Shown: positions 34,356 through 43,652 of the stretch, piece after piece | Layout of the letters: every line of letters starts with the position of its first letter | How positions within the stretch are numbered: position 1 is the stretch's first letter | Notes under the pieces: model-generated | What the model was told of the DNA's origin: nothing | Seen by the model: the letters and a program-made list of their open reading frames with translations, nothing else | Database searches by the model: none | Program-made: the position numbers and the translations under genes | Origin: Winogradskyella psychrotolerans | GTDB lineage: Bacteria > Bacteroidota > Bacteroidia > Flavobacteriales > Flavobacteriaceae | Assembly (NCBI RefSeq): GCF_018860565.1 | Contig: NZ_JAHKPS010000029.1 | Span: 231,260-295,259 of the forward strand | Reading direction: 5' to 3' | Length of the DNA: 64,000 nucleotides

Positions 34356-34363
34356 TATTTTTG
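34356..34363 (+). promoter_or_regulatory. -7 promoter box for aqpZ
   Basis: TATTTTTG, a TAnnTTTG match 85 bases before the aqpZ ATG. The two divergent boxes are 13 bases apart. Confidence 0.45.
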
Positions 34364-34448
34364 CTCAATTCTTTTGTGACTTAACTTATTGATGCTGTGT
34401 CTTATTACTAATAAAACAATTATTACTAACTAAATTAATTTAAGAATT

Positions 34449-35135
34449 ATGAAAAAATTATTCGCAGAGTTCTTCGGAACATTTTGGCTTGTATTTGGTG
34501 GTTGTGGTAGTGCAATTTTTGCTGCTGGATTTCCTGAACTAGGAATTGGATTTGTAGGTGTTGCCTTAGCATTTGGTCTTACTGTATTAACTATGGCTTA
34601 CGCTGTTGGACACATTTCGGGAGGTCATTTTAATCCTGCTGTTTCTATTGGACTTTGGGCTGGTGGAAAATTTGAAGCTAAAGATTTATTAGGTTATATT
34701 GTTGCTCAAGTAGTTGGTGCTGTAGCAGCAGCCAGTGTATTGTATCTTATTGTTTCTGGCAAAGCAGGTTTTGATGGAGTAGGAGGTTTTGCCGCTAATG
34801 GATATGATGCGTTATCACCTGATGGTTATAGTATGATGTCTGCTTTAATTGCAGAAGTTGTGCTAACGGCTTTTTTCTTAATTGTCATTTTAGGGAGTAC
34901 AAATTTTAGAGCACCAAAAGGGTTTGCTCCTATTGCTATTGGTTTAGCTTTAACTTTAATTCACTTAATTAGTATTCCTATTACAAATACATCGGTAAAT
35001 CCAGCAAGATCTTTAAGTCAAGCTATATTTGCTGATGGGGCTTATTTATCTCAAGTTTGGTTGTTTTGGGTAGCTCCAATAGTAGGCGCTATTATTGGTG
35101 GGATTATTCACAAAACAGTTTTCGAAAAGGAGTAG
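34449..35135 (+). CDS. aqpZ: Aquaporin Z
   Basis: 228 residues with six transmembrane helices, conducting water across the inner membrane. Both pore NPA motifs are present ([10 protein letters not shown] near residue 61 and [11 protein letters not shown] near 180). [20 protein letters not shown] is the family N-terminus. The narrow, His/Arg-type selectivity filter of AqpZ is consistent with the Arg after the second NPA. Single gene with a bidirectional terminator behind it. Confidence 0.96.
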   Translation: MKKLFAEFFGTFWLVFGGCGSAIFAAGFPELGIGFVGVALAFGLTVLTMAYAVGHISGGHFNPAVSIGLWAGGKFEAKDLLGYIVAQVVGAVAAASVLYLIVSGKAGFDGVGGFAANGYDALSPDGYSMMSALIAEVVLTAFFLIVILGSTNFRAPKGFAPIAIGLALTLIHLISIPITNTSVNPARSLSQAIFADGAYLSQVWLFWVAPIVGAIIGGIIHKTVFEKE

Positions 35136-35153
35136 GTTATTTTTAATAAAACA

Positions 35154-35185
35154 AAAAGAGGCGCAATTTTTATTGCGCCTCTTTT
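35154..35185. terminator. Bidirectional terminator between aqpZ and the anti-sigma gene
   Basis: Arms AAAAGAGGCGCAA (35154-35166) and TTGCGCCTCTTTT (35173-35185), loop of six, with A and T flanks on both sides. The two convergent genes can share it. Confidence 0.9.
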
Positions 35186-35207
35186 AATTTATATAAAGTT
35201 GTTCTGC

Positions 35208-35999
35208 TTATTTATCTTTTAAAGAAATCTCAGCAACTTCAGTGTCGTTTTCGTTGGCATTATTGCCTTTAGTACCAATTTTAATGCTGAGTGCTAAGGC
35301 ATCTTCCATATATGGAATCTGTTTTAATCTGCGATCAGATTCATCTAAAATACCTAGGTTAACCATTCGGTCTTGTAATTCCGCCCAAATTTGATATTGT
35401 TGTTCTTCTGGTAATTGAGGAAGAGTAATAACATCAATCATAGAGGTTTTTTCAACCGGATTAATATAGGCTACAGTTTTTAAGTTTTTAGCACGTTCGT
35501 TACCATTAATAACATACTTCCTAGCGTCAGGATTGTTTAGTTTTAGTAACTCTCTAGATAATTGGTCTAATTTAGAATTGTTACTTTCTATATCACTTCG
35601 TAAATCAAAAATTTCTTCAACTACAATATTGTTTTCCTGATTTAATTGTATGTTTTTTTGATACAGTATAAATGATGTTACAGCGAATAAAATGGCGGCG
35701 GCACTAGCAGCAATGCTGTACCAAGGTGTTCTTCTATTTTGCGCCAAGTGAATCACTTTAGTATCATTAGTGTCTTCTATAGTATCTAATAGGTTTGATA
35801 GTATGTGATTAGGTGCTTCTACAGCGCCAGCTTTTGCTACAATCTCTAAATTATCTTGAAGTTCTTCGTAAGCTTGGGCTGCTTCAGGATAATTTGAAAT
35901 AAAGTGTTCAACGTCTTTAGATTCTTCTATAGACGTGTCTCCAACCAAATACTTATTAAGCAGGTTAGAATTTAAAAAGTTGTGTAATTTTGTTTCCAT
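35208..35999 (-). CDS. Membrane anti-sigma factor (RskA-like)
   Basis: 263 residues from ATG 35999; the TTG at 36005 adds only two residues. The N-terminal cytoplasmic domain (LNKYLVGDTSIEESKDVEHF) resembles anti-sigma ZAS-type helices without the zinc Cys/His set. One transmembrane helix lies at about residues 93-113 (PWYSIAASAAAILFAVTSFI). The periplasmic part has a short coiled coil and an RskA-like C-terminal domain (ITLPQLPEEQQYQIWAELQD). It should hold the adjacent sigma factor inactive at the membrane. It follows that gene by 11 bases. Confidence 0.9.
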   Translation of the reverse strand: METKLHNFLNSNLLNKYLVGDTSIEESKDVEHFISNYPEAAQAYEELQDNLEIVAKAGAVEAPNHILSNLLDTIEDTNDTKVIHLAQNRRTPWYSIAASAAAILFAVTSFILYQKNIQLNQENNIVVEEIFDLRSDIESNNSKLDQLSRELLKLNNPDARKYVINGNERAKNLKTVAYINPVEKTSMIDVITLPQLPEEQQYQIWAELQDRMVNLGILDESDRRLKQIPYMEDALALSIKIGTKGNNANENDTEVAEISLKDK

Positions 36000-36010
36000 G
36001 ATCAAATAAT

Positions 36011-36544
36011 TTATGGATTATAAACTTTCTTCAGTTCACGCAATCCTATTTTTAATCTAGATTTAATAGTGCCAAGTGGAATATCTAATTCGTCACTAGC
36101 TTCTTGTTGTGTCATTCCTTGAAAAAACAAAGCATCTAACACAATTTGATATTTTTCTTCTAGTCTACCAACATGTTCTTTAATGTCCATGACATCTTGA
36201 TTAAAATTTGTTGTTGGTAGAATATATACGTTTGAAGTTTCAATTTGGACTTCTTTATGAAAACGATTATTAAAACTTCTTAGTTTATCTATGGCTGTAT
36301 TTCTTGCAATTCGGAATAACCAAGTAAAGAGTTTTGCTTTAGAGGCATCATATTTTGAAGCGTTTTTCCAAACCTTTACGAAGGTTTCTTGTAAGGCATC
36401 TTGTGCGACCTCTTCGTTAATTGTAATTTTTAAAATCACACCATACAGACTGTTCGAATAGTTTTCGTAAAGTAAGTTTAAAGCGCGTTTATCCCCTTTT
36501 TGAAGATAATCTATTATTTTTTGCTCTGTAGGTGTTATGCTCAA
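36011..36544 (-). CDS. ECF sigma-70 factor, partner of the RskA-like anti-sigma
   Basis: 177 residues. Region 2: LNLLYENYSNSLYGVILKIT, then EVAQDALQETFVKVWKNASK and LFTWLFRIARNTAIDKLRSF. Region 4: LFFQGMTQQEASDELDIPLG with TIKSRLKIGLRELKKVY. This pattern is the SigK/RskA type. The start is TTG 36544; no ATG fits. Region 2 is preceded by an acidic short N-terminus. The operon with the anti-sigma gene suggests envelope or oxidative stress control; the signal is not readable. Confidence 0.92.
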   Translation of the reverse strand: MSITPTEQKIIDYLQKGDKRALNLLYENYSNSLYGVILKITINEEVAQDALQETFVKVWKNASKYDASKAKLFTWLFRIARNTAIDKLRSFNNRFHKEVQIETSNVYILPTTNFNQDVMDIKEHVGRLEEKYQIVLDALFFQGMTQQEASDELDIPLGTIKSRLKIGLRELKKVYNP

Positions 36545-36707
36545 AATGTTAAAATATTGATTTTCTGAATTTTAAAAGATCTAAATTTAAATTATAAACG
36601 TAAATATAATTAAATACACCTTATAGAGGTGCTCACAATATAGTATTAGAATAATTTCACCTCCTTAAAGGGTTGATTAATAGCATTTTTTTAAATTATT
36701 CTAAATT

Positions 36708-36738
36708 CAAAAGTCTTAATTCTTAATTGGGACTTTTG
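36708..36738 (-). terminator. Probable terminator after murB
   Basis: Arms CAAAAGTC (36708-36715) and GACTTTTG (36731-36738), just past the murB stop. A second inverted repeat further on (TTAGAATAATTT 36646-36657 with AAATTATTCTAA 36693-36704) may add a larger stem. The rest of the 196-base gap shows no other feature. Confidence 0.5.
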
Positions 36739-36740
36739 TC

Positions 36741-37754
36741 TTATATGATATTTACTTCTGTTTCTATACTAATATTAAATAATCGTTGTATTGTACTCTG
36801 TATTAATTGAGCTAACTCTAATATATCTTTCCCTGCGGCGTTGCCATAATTAACTAATACCAAAGCTTGTTTATTGTGTACACCATAATCTTTAAAACGT
36901 TTGCCTTTAAAGCCTGCTTTTTCAATAAGCCATCCAGCGGGTACTTTTACAGCTGTATCTGATATTTTGTATGATGGTATGTCTGGGAAATTCTGTTCTA
37001 ATTTAATAAAATCTTCTGTTGAGATTATTGGGTTTTTAAAGAAACTACCACTATTACCAATTTCTTTTGGATCCGGCAATTTGCTTTGCCTAATGGCTAT
37101 TACGGCATTTGAAATGTCCTGAATTGTTGGGGATTTAATACCGTTAGCTTCTAATTCGTTTCTAATTACGCCATAATCTGTGTGTAATTGATGATTTGTT
37201 TTAGTAAGCTCTAAATTAACGCTGGTAATAATATATTGTCCTTTTAAGTCTTGCTTAAATATAGACTCTCTATATCCAAAATTACAATCGGATTTGTTGA
37301 ATGTTTTTAATGACTGATCCTTTATATTCATAGCTTCACAACTCACAAAAACATCTTTTAATTCAACTCCGTAGGCACCAATATTCTGAATTGGAGCAGT
37401 ACCAATATTTCCAGGAATTAATGACAAATTTTCAATTCCTCCGTAATTGTGTTGTAAGCACCAGAGTACAAAATTATGCCAATTTTCGCCAGCCATTGCT
37501 TTAACAATAACGGTGTTTTCTGTTTCACTTACAACTTCAATACCTTTTAAATTAATGTGAAGCACCAAGGCTTCAATGTCTTTTGTTAGCAACATATTAC
37601 TGCCTCCACCTAAAATAAATAAGGGGTTATAGTGGTGATCTTTTAAAACAATACTAAGGTCTTTAATAGAATTTATATTGCAAAAAGATTGTGCTTTAGC
37701 TTCAATGCCAAAAGTGTTAAACGGTTTTAATGAAGTATTGTTAATGATAGTCAT
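36741..37754 (-). CDS. murB: UDP-N-acetylenolpyruvoylglucosamine reductase
   Basis: 337 residues, type I MurB. Reduces UDP-GlcNAc-enolpyruvate to UDP-MurNAc with NADPH and FAD in peptidoglycan synthesis. FAD contacts are LFILGGGSNMLL and LIPGNIGTAPIQNIGAYG. The catalytic Ser lies in IGNSGSFFKNP, and a C-terminal Glu lies near residue 330. Its ATG shares one base with the aminotransferase stop (TAATG), so the two genes are coupled. Confidence 0.96.
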   Translation of the reverse strand: MTIINNTSLKPFNTFGIEAKAQSFCNINSIKDLSIVLKDHHYNPLFILGGGSNMLLTKDIEALVLHINLKGIEVVSETENTVIVKAMAGENWHNFVLWCLQHNYGGIENLSLIPGNIGTAPIQNIGAYGVELKDVFVSCEAMNIKDQSLKTFNKSDCNFGYRESIFKQDLKGQYIITSVNLELTKTNHQLHTDYGVIRNELEANGIKSPTIQDISNAVIAIRQSKLPDPKEIGNSGSFFKNPIISTEDFIKLEQNFPDIPSYKISDTAVKVPAGWLIEKAGFKGKRFKDYGVHNKQALVLVNYGNAAGKDILELAQLIQSTIQRLFNISIETEVNII

Positions 37755-38944
37755 TAGTCTTTATATACTTTTAAGGCTTCTTCTAAAATTTTGACAGAGA
37801 TTCTTAAACTATCTTCATTTAAAACATAAGCAATACGAATTTGGTTTAATCCAACGCCAGGTGTAGAGTAAAAGCCTGCAGCAGGCGCAACCATAACTGT
37901 ATTGTTATTGTAATCAAAAGATTCTAATAACCATTTAGCAAAATCATCTGAGTTTTTTACAGGCAACTCAGCAATGCAGTAAAATGCTCCGTTTGGTTTA
38001 GCAACTTTAACACCTTCTATTTTTTCTAATTCACCAATTAGTATATCTCTACGTTTTACGTATTCTTCTTTTACATCATCAAAATAACTTTGTGGTGTGT
38101 CTAATGCAGCTTCACTAGCTATTTGTGCTAAAGTTGGTGGACTTAACCTTGCTTGAGCAAATTTTAAAGCGGTTCTTATAAATTCTTTGTTTTTAGAAAC
38201 TAAGTAGCCAATACGTGCACCACACATACTATAACGTTTAGAAACAGAATCAATAATAATAGCATGCTCTTCTAAACCAGGTTCTTGTAAAATAGAATAA
38301 TGTTCAATGCCATCGTAAACAAATTCTCTATAAACTTCATCGGCAATTAAAAATAAATCGTGCTTCTTTACAATAGTTGCAAGTTGTTTTATTTCTTCTT
38401 TAGAATATAAGTAACCAGTTGGATTTCCTGGGTTACAAATTAAAATGGCTTTAGTTTTAGGTGTAATTAACTTCTCAAATTCTTCTATAGGAGGTAAGGC
38501 AAAATTGTTTTCAATTTTAGAAATTACAGGGACAACATTAACACCTGAAGCTGTAGAGAAACCATTGTAATTAGCATAAAAAGGTTCAGGGATTATAATC
38601 TCATCATCAACGTCCATAATACTACCAAAAGCAAATAAAAGTGCTTCACTTCCTCCTGTGGTAACGATAATGTCGTTATGACTAACGTGTATATCATTTC
38701 TTTTGTAGTATTCAGCAATTTTCATTCTATAGTTTTCAGAACCTTCAGAACGCGAATAAGCTAAAATATCTAATGAATGCGTTTTTACAGCATCTAATGC
38801 TATTGTAGGTGTTTTTATATCTGGCTGACCTATGTTAAGATAATAGACAGTTTTTCCTTGTTTATGAGCAGCTTCTGCATATGGTACCAATTTTCTAATT
38901 GGCGATTCTGGCATGTTGATGCCTTTATTCGAAATTGTTGGCAT
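37754..38944 (-). CDS. PLP-dependent aminotransferase class I/II (aspartate aminotransferase-like)
   Basis: 396 residues, fold type I. The PLP lysine is in IIIDSVSKRYSMCGARIGYL. Substrate/cofactor contacts include VTTGGSEALLFAFG, CNPGNPTGYLYS, LIADEVYREFVYDG and the carboxylate Arg in NQIRIAYVLNE. This is the AspB/AspC-like group common in Bacteroidota; the amino-acid substrate is not certain (aspartate, or aromatic and branched-chain acids). First gene of a two-gene operon with murB. Confidence 0.92.
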   Translation of the reverse strand: MPTISNKGINMPESPIRKLVPYAEAAHKQGKTVYYLNIGQPDIKTPTIALDAVKTHSLDILAYSRSEGSENYRMKIAEYYKRNDIHVSHNDIIVTTGGSEALLFAFGSIMDVDDEIIIPEPFYANYNGFSTASGVNVVPVISKIENNFALPPIEEFEKLITPKTKAILICNPGNPTGYLYSKEEIKQLATIVKKHDLFLIADEVYREFVYDGIEHYSILQEPGLEEHAIIIDSVSKRYSMCGARIGYLVSKNKEFIRTALKFAQARLSPPTLAQIASEAALDTPQSYFDDVKEEYVKRRDILIGELEKIEGVKVAKPNGAFYCIAELPVKNSDDFAKWLLESFDYNNNTVMVAPAAGFYSTPGVGLNQIRIAYVLNEDSLRISVKILEEALKVYKD

Positions 38945-39014
38945 TTTGATATTGGTTTTAAATTGCTAAGTTCTGAAAAATATTAGTGTTAATATGTAAA
39001 AAAAACATAAAAAA

Positions 39015-39041
39015 AATGAGCTCTCAATTTGAGAGCTCATT
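39015..39041 (-). terminator. Terminator after the DUF1573 gene
   Basis: Arms AATGAGCTCTCAA (39015-39027) and TTGAGAGCTCATT (39029-39041) around one base, a perfect 13-base stem. On the minus strand it is followed by TTTTTTTTATG and more T, 24 bases past the stop. Confidence 0.88.
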
Positions 39042-39064
39042 GTAAATTTTATTATGATTGGCGC

Positions 39065-39493
39065 TTATTGCTCAATCATACTCTTGCTTTTCTTTTCTAA
39101 TACGCTAGTTTTGTTAGAATCAACAACTAAACCTTTAATTTTTAAGGCTACTGTTGGAGTTTCAGCATTAGAAAAAACAGTTATAGTTTTTCTAATTGGA
39201 TTAACTCTTTTAGTGTCGTATTTTACTTCTATTTCGCCCGTTTCACCTGGCATAATAGGTCCTTTAGGTTTTTTAGGTACTGTACAACCGCAAGTAGATT
39301 TCACATTAGAAATTACCAAAGGTGCGTTACCTGTATTTGTGAATTCAAAAACTCTTACTCCATCAGCTCCTTTTTCAATGGTACCATAATCGATTACAGT
39401 CGATTTAAATTCGATTTTTGCTACCTTTTCTTGAGCGAAAGAACCAAAGCTCATTAGTCCTACAAATAAAATTGCTATTAAATTTTTCATCAT
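39065..39493 (-). CDS. DUF1573 domain exported protein
   Basis: 142 residues. Signal peptide (MMKNLIAILFVGLMSFGSFA) then one Ig-like DUF1573 domain (YGTIEKGADGVRVFEFTNTG; STCGCTVPKKPKGPIMPGET). The CGC motif in SNVKSTCGCTVP is a hallmark of the family. Such proteins are common small periplasmic or surface proteins in Bacteroidota with no established function. A complete promoter (-33 and -7) lies upstream. Confidence 0.92.
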   Translation of the reverse strand: MMKNLIAILFVGLMSFGSFAQEKVAKIEFKSTVIDYGTIEKGADGVRVFEFTNTGNAPLVISNVKSTCGCTVPKKPKGPIMPGETGEIEVKYDTKRVNPIRKTITVFSNAETPTVALKIKGLVVDSNKTSVLEKKSKSMIEQ

Positions 39494-39515
39494 TTTAATT
39501 TTAAAATTGATTAGT

Positions 39516-39547
39516 CAAAGCTAGTTACTTTTTAATTCCTAGCAAAA
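39516..39547 (-). promoter_or_regulatory. Promoter with -33 and -7 boxes for the DUF1573 gene
   Basis: On the minus strand TTTTG (39543-39547), 19 bases, then TAGCTTTG (39516-39523). Both consensus elements and spacing agree with the Bacteroidota sigma-A promoter. Leader about 20 bases. Confidence 0.7.
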
Positions 39548-39639
39548 TTTATTAGACGTAATACATTTCATTTAACAGAAATTATGGTTTCTAATGCCAT
39601 ATTATTACACTAATAATTTTTCGAAAAAGGAATTATAAG

Positions 39640-39647
39640 TACTTTTG
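39640..39647 (+). promoter_or_regulatory. -7 promoter box for valS
   Basis: TACTTTTG, a TAnnTTTG match 29 bases before the valS ATG. Confidence 0.5.
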
Positions 39648-39676
39648 TCTGTTATATTACAAAAACAATACCAAAC

Positions 39677-42307
39677 ATGGAAATTCCTTCTAAATATAAT
39701 GCGTCGTCAGTAGAAAATAAATGGTACGATTACTGGATGCAACACAATTACTTTCATTCTAAACCAGATGAAAGAGAGCCTTATACCATAGTTATTCCTC
39801 CGCCTAATGTAACAGGAGTGTTACACATGGGACATATGTTGAATAATACCATTCAAGATGTCTTAATTCGTCGTGCACGTTTATTGGGTAAAAATGCCTG
39901 TTGGGTACCTGGTACAGATCATGCCTCAATAGCCACTGAAGCTAAAGTTGTAGCTAAACTTAAAGAGCAAGGTATAGATAAAAATGATTTAACTAGAGAA
40001 GAGTTTTTAGTACATGCTTGGGAATGGACCGAAGAATATGGAGGTGTTATTTTAGACCAACTGAAGAAACTTGGATGTTCTTGTGATTGGGATCGTACAA
40101 AATTTACTATGGATGACGATATGTCGGAAGCTGTAATTAAGGTCTTTGTTGACTTATATAATAAAGGTCTTATTTATAGAGGGTATCGCATGGTAAATTG
40201 GGATCCGGAAGCAAAAACAACCTTGTCTGATGAAGAAGTCATTCATGTTGAAAAACAGGGATTACTTTATTATTTAGAATATAAAGTTGAAGGTAGTGAT
40301 GAAAAATTAACCATCGCAACCACACGACCAGAAACGATTTTTGGTGATACGGCTATTTGTATTAACCCAAATGATGAGCGTTTTACACATTTAAAAGGTA
40401 AGAAAGCGATTGTTCCTATTTGTGGACGTGTTATTCCTATTATAGAAGATGAGTATGTGGATGTTGAATTTGGTACAGGATGTTTAAAAGTAACTCCTGC
40501 TCATGATGAAAATGATAAAGTATTAGGAGATAAGCATCAATTAGAAGTTATCGATATTTTTAATGCCGACGCTAGTTTAAATAGCTTTGGGATGCATTAC
40601 GAAGGTCAAGATCGTTTTGTTGTTAGAAAAGCCATTACAAAAGAATTGGAAGAGGCTGGTGTTTTAGTGAAAACTGAAAACCACATCAATAAAGTAGGAA
40701 CATCAGAACGTACAAAAGCGGTTATAGAGCCAAGGTTGAGTGATCAATGGTTTTTAAAGATGGAAGATTTAGCACAACCTGCTATTGATGCCGTTTTAAA
40801 AACAGGAGAAGTGAAATTGTTTCCAAAGAAATTTGAAAACACCTATCGCCATTGGATGGAGAATATTCGCGATTGGAACATTTCGCGTCAATTACTTTGG
40901 GGACAACAAATTCCTGCCTATTTCTATGGAGATGGAAAAGAGGATTTTGTGGTTGCAGAATCTATAGAAGAAGCCGTAGAGCTAGCGAGAGTAAAAACTT
41001 CAAACGCTGCACTTCAAGCTTCAGATTTAACACAAGATACAGATGCTTTAGATACTTGGTTTAGTTCTTGGCTTTGGCCAATGAGTGTGTTTGATGGGAT
41101 TAGAAATCCTGAAAACGAAGAAATAAAATATTATTACCCAACAAATGATTTGGTAACTGGGCCAGATATTCTATTTTTCTGGGTAGCCCGGATGATTATT
41201 GCTGGTTATGAATATAAAGATGAAAAACCTTTTGAGAATGTTTATTTAACTGGATTAGTTAGAGATAAACAACGACGTAAAATGTCGAAGTCTTTAGGAA
41301 ATTCACCTGATGCTTTAAAACTTATTGAAGAATACACTGCCGATGGAGTTAGAGTAGGATTACTGTTAAGTTCTGCAGCAGGAAACGATTTAATGTTTGA
41401 TGAAACCTTATGTCAGCAAGGAAAAGGTTTTGGAAATAAAATATGGAATGCATTTCAATTAACCAATCTATGGGAAGTTGCAGATATAGCACAACCTAAC
41501 TCTAGTAAAATAGCTTTAGAATGGTATGAAGCTAAATTTCAATCTGTATTAGTAGAGATAGAAGATCACTTTAGTAAATACAGATTAAGTGATGCTTTAA
41601 TGTCTATTTATAAATTGATTTATGATGATTTTTGTGGATGGATGTTAGAGATGGTAAAACCAGCATATCAGCAACCAATAGATAGAACGACCTATGAAAA
41701 AGTGATGTCTATTTTTGAAGATAACTTAAAAATAGTTCATCCATTTATGCCGTTTTTAACTGAGGATATCTGGCATTATATTAAAGAACGTTCACCAGAA
41801 GAAGCTTTAATCATTTCAAAGTGGCCAGAAGCAAAGCCAATTAATGAAGCTTTGATTTCTGAATTTGAATTTGCATCTGAAGTGATTTCTGGATTAAGAA
41901 ACATCAGAAAGCAAAAGAATATTGCGTTTAAAGATGCTATTGGTTTTTCTGTCGTTAATAATGAAAATGTAAAACCTACGTTTGATGAAGTAATCTCAAA
42001 ATTAGGAAACCTTGAAAGCTTTGAATATGTAACAGAAGCTGTTGAAGGAGCATTAACATACAGAGTAAAATCTAATGAGTACTTTATTCCTATGGAAGGA
42101 AGTATTGATGTTGAAGCTGAAATTAAAAAGTTAACCGAAGAATTAAACTATACAGAAGGCTTCCTTAAATCTGTTCAAAAGAAATTATCTAATGAGCGAT
42201 TTGTTGCTGGAGCGCCAGAACAGGTGGTAGCTTCTGAGAAAAAGAAAGAAGCAGATGCTTTAGCTAAGATAGAAACGATAAAAGCGAGTTTAGCGAGTTT
42301 AAAATAG
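39677..42307 (+). CDS. valS: Valine--tRNA ligase
   Basis: 876 residues. Charges tRNA-Val and edits mischarged threonine. The class I HIGH motif is [15 protein letters not shown] near residue 44, and KMSKS is [18 protein letters not shown]. The editing domain shows [17 protein letters not shown] and [16 protein letters not shown]. The anticodon-binding domain is followed by the C-terminal coiled coil [15 protein letters not shown]. Full-length, monocistronic, with a shared terminator downstream. Confidence 0.98.
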   Translation: MEIPSKYNASSVENKWYDYWMQHNYFHSKPDEREPYTIVIPPPNVTGVLHMGHMLNNTIQDVLIRRARLLGKNACWVPGTDHASIATEAKVVAKLKEQGIDKNDLTREEFLVHAWEWTEEYGGVILDQLKKLGCSCDWDRTKFTMDDDMSEAVIKVFVDLYNKGLIYRGYRMVNWDPEAKTTLSDEEVIHVEKQGLLYYLEYKVEGSDEKLTIATTRPETIFGDTAICINPNDERFTHLKGKKAIVPICGRVIPIIEDEYVDVEFGTGCLKVTPAHDENDKVLGDKHQLEVIDIFNADASLNSFGMHYEGQDRFVVRKAITKELEEAGVLVKTENHINKVGTSERTKAVIEPRLSDQWFLKMEDLAQPAIDAVLKTGEVKLFPKKFENTYRHWMENIRDWNISRQLLWGQQIPAYFYGDGKEDFVVAESIEEAVELARVKTSNAALQASDLTQDTDALDTWFSSWLWPMSVFDGIRNPENEEIKYYYPTNDLVTGPDILFFWVARMIIAGYEYKDEKPFENVYLTGLVRDKQRRKMSKSLGNSPDALKLIEEYTADGVRVGLLLSSAAGNDLMFDETLCQQGKGFGNKIWNAFQLTNLWEVADIAQPNSSKIALEWYEAKFQSVLVEIEDHFSKYRLSDALMSIYKLIYDDFCGWMLEMVKPAYQQPIDRTTYEKVMSIFEDNLKIVHPFMPFLTEDIWHYIKERSPEEALIISKWPEAKPINEALISEFEFASEVISGLRNIRKQKNIAFKDAIGFSVVNNENVKPTFDEVISKLGNLESFEYVTEAVEGALTYRVKSNEYFIPMEGSIDVEAEIKKLTEELNYTEGFLKSVQKKLSNERFVAGAPEQVVASEKKKEADALAKIETIKASLASLK

Positions 42308-42331
42308 AGCTTATCACTTAAGATATTGTAA

Positions 42332-42362
42332 AAAAAAGACTGCTGATAAAGCGGTCTTTTTT
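42332..42362. terminator. Bidirectional terminator between valS and rodA
   Basis: Arms AAAAAAGACTGCT (42332-42344) and AGCGGTCTTTTTT (42350-42362), one G-T wobble. It lies four bases before the rodA stop, serving both convergent genes. Confidence 0.85.
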
Positions 42363-42365
42363 TAT

Positions 42366-43646
42366 TTACCACTCATTAATTTTATTACTATCTAACTTTA
42401 TAAAAATAAACAGTAAAATAGTAAAGCCCCAAAGTCCTGAACCTCCATAACTAAAAAAGGGTAGGGGAATACCAACGGTTGGTATTAAGCCCATTACCAT
42501 ACCTATATTAATGGTGAAATGTACAAATAGAATAGAAGCAACACCATAGCCATACACACGGCTGAATTGTGATTTTTGGCCTTCAGCTAAATACAAAATT
42601 CTAATAATAAGGAGTACAAATATGAGGACAACAAAACTTGTTCCTAAAAAGCCCCATTCTTCACCTACAGTACTAAAAATATAATCGGTATGTTGTTCTG
42701 GTACAAATTTGCCTGTAGTTCTGGTGCCTTGTAAGAAGCCTTTACCTGAAATGCCACCTGAACTTATCGCTTGTTCAGATTGAATAAGATTATAGGCTTC
42801 GGCTTTTTTCATGCGTTCTAATTTCGCTGGATCTTTTTCTAATCGTAACCAAAGACTAATTCTATTTTGTTGGTGAACTTTTAATCCATGCTGATAGAAC
42901 AGTTTTACTCCATAAGAAAAACTAATACAGACCAGAAGTGCAACAATATATTGCAATATAGAACCGCGTTTTTTCTTGCTAAAAAAGTAAATGCTAGCAA
43001 TAACCAATATGGTTACAATTGCAGTTATTAAAATGCCAAACTTTAGGGATAAAACAGCAAGTAGTATTAGAGATAAAGCGATAATTAAATAGACTTGTTG
43101 TAGGCCTTCACGATAAAAAACAAAGAAAAAAGCTAAATAAACGATAGTACTACCAGCATCATTTTGAAGTAAAATTAGTAATGCTGGAATAAAAATAATG
43201 GCCGTAACCCTTAATTGATCTTTTAAGGTCTGCATATTTGTTTGCAGGTCACTAATATACTTAGCAACAGCGAGCGCAGTGGCGAATTTAGCAAATTCAC
43301 TAGGTTGTATGGTCATGCTGCCAATACCATACCAAGAACGTGCACCATTAACGTCTTTACCAAAAATAAACAAACCTATTAGAGCTAATATGGCGACCAG
43401 ATATATGAGGCTGGCAAACTGTTCATAGAATTTGGCTTCAAATGAAAGAATTAAAACAATAAGAAGGAATGTTAAGCCAATAAAAACGAGGTGTTTACCG
43501 TAAAGTTGACTCGTGTCAAAATAACTTGTAATTTCTCCTTCATGAGATGCAGATAAAATATTAAGATACCCAAAACCTAGTAATAATAAAAATAGGATAA
43601 TCGTAATCCAATCAAATTTAAAACGTCTTTGGTTTTCTCTCAGCAT
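42366..43646 (-). CDS. rodA: Rod shape-determining protein RodA (SEDS glycosyltransferase)
   Basis: 426 residues, about ten transmembrane helices. Polymerises lipid II glycan strands for side-wall growth, with PBP2 as transpeptidase partner. SEDS landmarks are NGARSWYGIGSMTIQPSEFA, the catalytic Asp in LILLQNDAGSTIVYLAFFFV, the loop GKGFLQGTRTTGKFVPEQHT with DYIFSTVGEEWGFLG, and the end PTVGIPLPFFSYGGSGL. Last gene of the mreBCD-mrdA-rodA operon, six bases after mrdA. Confidence 0.96.
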   Translation of the reverse strand: MLRENQRRFKFDWITIILFLLLLGFGYLNILSASHEGEITSYFDTSQLYGKHLVFIGLTFLLIVLILSFEAKFYEQFASLIYLVAILALIGLFIFGKDVNGARSWYGIGSMTIQPSEFAKFATALAVAKYISDLQTNMQTLKDQLRVTAIIFIPALLILLQNDAGSTIVYLAFFFVFYREGLQQVYLIIALSLILLAVLSLKFGILITAIVTILVIASIYFFSKKKRGSILQYIVALLVCISFSYGVKLFYQHGLKVHQQNRISLWLRLEKDPAKLERMKKAEAYNLIQSEQAISSGGISGKGFLQGTRTTGKFVPEQHTDYIFSTVGEEWGFLGTSFVVLIFVLLIIRILYLAEGQKSQFSRVYGYGVASILFVHFTINIGMVMGLIPTVGIPLPFFSYGGSGLWGFTILLFIFIKLDSNKINEW

Positions 43647-43652
43647 GCGTTA